Source of the DNA: an uncultured Collinsella sp.
GTDB taxonomy: Bacteria > Actinomycetota > Coriobacteriia > Coriobacteriales > Coriobacteriaceae
Assembly: GCA_902493895.1 (NCBI GenBank)
Contig: CABUQW010000041.1
Location: 1-15,138 of the forward strand
DNA length: 15,138 nt
Direction of reading: 5' to 3'
Shown: positions 13,216 to 15,138 of the stretch, in pieces
Layout: each line of letters starts with the position of its first letter
How positions within the stretch are numbered: the stretch's first letter is position 1
Program-made: the position numbers and the translations under genes
The notes under the pieces: model-generated
Told to the model about the DNA's origin: nothing
What the model saw: the letters and a program-made list of their open reading frames with translations, nothing else
Database searches by the model: none

Positions 13216-14370
13216 ATGGTCGAGTGGATTGTTAAGCGTGCGCAGGGCGACCGTGCGCGCGTGGGCACGTTGACGGGCGTGGTGTGTATTCTCGCCAATG
13301 TGGCACTATGCGCTGCAAAGGGCGCAATTGGCGTGCTGTCGGGATCGGTTTCGATCGTGGCGGATGCCATGAACAACCTGTCCGATGCCAGCTCGAATAT
13401 CGTGAGCGTGCTGGGCTTTAAGCTGGCGGGCAAGCCGGCCGACCCCGAGCATCCTTACGGCCACGGTCGCTACGAGTATCTCTCGGGTCTGGTCGTGGCG
13501 GCACTCGTGCTGCTGATTGGCGTTGAGCTGGTGAAGTCCTCGGTTGAGCGCGTCATCCACCCCGAACCTGTCGAGTTCTCGCTTGCCCTGGTGGCAGTTC
13601 TCGTGCTTTCGATGGTTGTTAAGCTGTGGATGGCGGCCCTCAACCAAAAGCTCGGCGATCGCATTGAGTCCGAGACGCTGCATGCGACCGCGCAAGATTC
13701 CAAGAACGATGTCCTTGCCACGGGCGCCGTGCTGGCGTGCGCAATTGTTTCGCAGGTGACGCACATCAATCTTGACGCGTGGGTCGGCCTTGCCGTTGGC
13801 GCCTATATTGGCTGGAGCGGCTTTGAGCTTATCCAAGATACGGTGAGCCCGCTTTTGGGCCAGACGCCCGATCCTAAGCTCGTCGAGCATATCCGCAGCA
13901 AGATCATGAGCTACCCCGGCGTTTTGGGCGTTCACGATCTGATGGTTCACGACTACGGCCCGGGCAGGAAGTTCGCAAGCGCTCACGCCGAGATGGCAGC
14001 CGAGGCCAGCCCGCTAGAAAGTCACGACACGCTCGATAACATCGAGCAGGCGTTTAGGAACGAAGACGGCATGATTGTCACGCTCCATTACGACCCCATC
14101 GTGACCGACGACCCCAAGGTGGCGAGCATGCGTTTACGCATTAACGCAATGGCTCAGGAGATCGATAGTCGCCTTTCGATTCACGATCTGCGCTGTGTGC
14201 CGGGTCCTACGCACACCAATGTGATTTTCGACTGCGTGCGCCCCTCGGATCTGCAAATGAGTGCCGAGGACCTAAAGCACGAGTTGGCACAACGGGTCGA
14301 ATCGGAATATCCCAAGTCGGTCGCTAAAATCACTATCGACGAAGACTACGTAGGCCATGCCCACGAGTAA
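13216..14370 (+). CDS. Cation diffusion facilitator family transporter (possible Mn2+ exporter)
   Basis: CDF proteins export divalent metals from the cytoplasm in exchange for protons. The 384-residue product has the usual six-helix core in residues 18-200. The transport site is NNLSD (Asn53, Asp57) in helix 2 and DSKND (Asp162, Asp166) in helix 5, with the signature PEHPYGHGRYEYL (78-90) between helices 2 and 3. By family knowledge, His at these places favours zinc and Asn/Asp-Asp sites favour manganese; I infer Mn2+ with limited certainty (Fe2+ possible). The cytoplasmic dimer domain follows (about 205-290), then a further segment of about 95 residues, longer than in compact members such as FieF (about 300 residues). 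The start ATG 13216 comes after a G-rich stretch; an ATG at 13210 is followed at once by a stop. Separate transcription from the EIIC gene is likely. Confidence 0.92.
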   Translation: MVEWIVKRAQGDRARVGTLTGVVCILANVALCAAKGAIGVLSGSVSIVADAMNNLSDASSNIVSVLGFKLAGKPADPEHPYGHGRYEYLSGLVVAALVLLIGVELVKSSVERVIHPEPVEFSLALVAVLVLSMVVKLWMAALNQKLGDRIESETLHATAQDSKNDVLATGAVLACAIVSQVTHINLDAWVGLAVGAYIGWSGFELIQDTVSPLLGQTPDPKLVEHIRSKIMSYPGVLGVHDLMVHDYGPGRKFASAHAEMAAEASPLESHDTLDNIEQAFRNEDGMIVTLHYDPIVTDDPKVASMRLRINAMAQEIDSRLSIHDLRCVPGPTHTNVIFDCVRPSDLQMSAEDLKHELAQRVESEYPKSVAKITIDEDYVGHAHE

Positions 14371-14409
14371 GGCTGCGCCGGTAAAGCAAGTTATACAGAA
14401 GGGGAGAAT

Positions 14410-15036
14410 ATGAAGAGGCTGTATCTGCTCCGCCACGGCCAGACGGAGTTCAACGTCAAGAAGCTGGTCCAGGGCCGCTGCGATTCGCCACTGACCGACC
14501 TTGGCCGCAAACAAGCGGGAATGGCAGCCGCATGGCTCAAGGCCCACGACGTTGTTCCCGACAAAGTGGTCTCGTCGCCTTTGGGTCGAGCCATGGACAC
14601 GGCAAGTCTCGTCGCATGCGAGCTTCTCGGCCCGGACGCTGCTGTCGAGCCCTGCAAAGGCATCATCGAGCGCTGCTACGGAACCTTCGAGGAAGGCCCT
14701 CACGACGCCCTGCCCACCGACGTCTGGGATCCGGGCGAGGACCTGGTCCCCTTTGGAGGAGAAGGAAGCCGCGCGCTGCAAGAACGCATGGTAGACACTC
14801 TCACCAATATCATGGGCGCCGAGGGCATCGAAACCCTCCTAGCAGTAAGCCACGGCAGCGCCAGCCGCCAATTCATCAAGGCCGCAGCCCCAGAGGGCTT
14901 CAAGCTCCCAACAAAACTCCCCAACTGCGCCATCATGATCTTTAATTTCGATGAGGCAAATCCACAAGCAGAAGGCGAGTCTCATCAATGCAAGTTCACC
15001 CTCCAGCAAATTGTGGATCCCCAACAAAGTAATTAG
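14410..15036 (+). CDS. Histidine phosphatase superfamily protein (phosphoglycerate mutase-like)
   Basis: The 208-residue product is a branch-1 histidine phosphatase, probably acting on a small phosphorylated metabolite in the cytoplasm. It has LLRHGQTEFN (6-15) with the phospho-accepting His9, Arg60 in SSPLGRAMDTA, the acid Glu87 in IIERCYGTFEEG and the second His148 in VSHGSASR: all core residues are present. At 208 residues and without the longer dPGM insertions it is more like a phosphatase (GpmB/CobC-like) than the glycolytic mutase; the substrate cannot be told. GGGGAG (14401-14406) lies just before the ATG. It follows the CDF gene by 39 bases on the same strand, so co-transcription is possible but no functional link is evident. 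Its 3' half uses more A-ending codons than the genes before it. Confidence 0.9.
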   Translation: MKRLYLLRHGQTEFNVKKLVQGRCDSPLTDLGRKQAGMAAAWLKAHDVVPDKVVSSPLGRAMDTASLVACELLGPDAAVEPCKGIIERCYGTFEEGPHDALPTDVWDPGEDLVPFGGEGSRALQERMVDTLTNIMGAEGIETLLAVSHGSASRQFIKAAAPEGFKLPTKLPNCAIMIFNFDEANPQAEGESHQCKFTLQQIVDPQQSN

Positions 15037-15082
15037 CTGAGCGAGCAGAGTTAAGCAGACATCAACGTGTCGTCTCCCGAGC

Positions 15083-15110
15083 TTGGCAGAGGGGCGGCGA
15101 AATATATTAA
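15083..15110 (+). promoter_or_regulatory. Candidate promoter for a gene beyond the right edge
   Basis: TTGGCA (15083-15088, 5 of 6 to the -35 consensus) and TATTAA (15105-15110) are 16 bases apart. The window then ends in AAAGGA (15133-15138), which could be the Shine-Dalgarno of the next gene. No terminator was seen between the phosphatase gene and this point. Confidence 0.4.
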
Positions 15111-15138
15111 GTTTGTCGCGAGTTCCGCACGCAAAGGA

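Noticed and set aside
1..15138. CRISPR arrays, tRNA genes, insertion sequences, prophage or defence genes
   Set aside because: None seen on either strand: no regular direct-repeat arrays, no tRNA-like cloverleaf, no transposase or phage proteins.

Overview
The window looks like chromosomal core sequence from a high-GC (roughly 60%) anaerobic actinobacterium of the Coriobacteriia, most like Collinsella. This assignment is inference. It rests on the GC-rich codon use, the str-type ribosomal cluster and a Firmicute-style FAS-II operon inside a high-GC genome. No 16S or other marker is present to confirm it. Genes fill nearly everything: the longest gap is about 176 bases, so no stretch over 300 bases lacks a gene. 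There are no tRNAs, rRNAs, insertion sequences or CRISPR arrays.

Region 1 (1-1625): the 3' part of fusA (EF-G, cut by the left edge), then rpsJ (S10) with a TTG start, then a very strong rho-independent terminator. No tuf lies between them and no rplC follows. Region 2 (1682-2634): birA on the minus strand, a short biotin-protein ligase without a DNA-binding domain. It is divergent from the next operon across a 176-bp gap that holds two near-identical 17-bp operator-like repeats.

Region 3 (2635-11809): a compact, probably single FAS-II/acetyl-CoA carboxylase operon, fabH-acpP-fabK-fabD-fabG-fabF-accB-fabZ-accC-accDA. It encodes initiation (FabH), the carrier (ACP), malonyl loading (FabD), the elongation cycle (FabF, FabG, FabZ, and FabK as the flavin-dependent enoyl reductase) and malonyl-CoA supply (AccB, AccC and a fused AccD-AccA carboxyltransferase). 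BirA would attach biotin to AccB Lys123. The order matches the pneumococcal-type fab cluster, but fabT and fabM are not seen and accD and accA are one gene.

Region 4 (11806-13136): a lone PTS EIIC-type membrane protein, with degenerate palindromes of similar sequence at both ends and a good terminator after it. Region 5 (13163-15138): a cation diffusion facilitator with an Asn/Asp-Asp/Asp metal site (manganese is a reasonable guess), a histidine-phosphatase (phosphoglycerate mutase-like) gene, and a promoter-like tail that probably serves a gene beyond the right edge.

I did not find a clearly new biological system. The most useful leads are the unidentified operator pair in front of the FAS-II operon, the repeat-flanked orphan EIIC gene and the accD-accA fusion.
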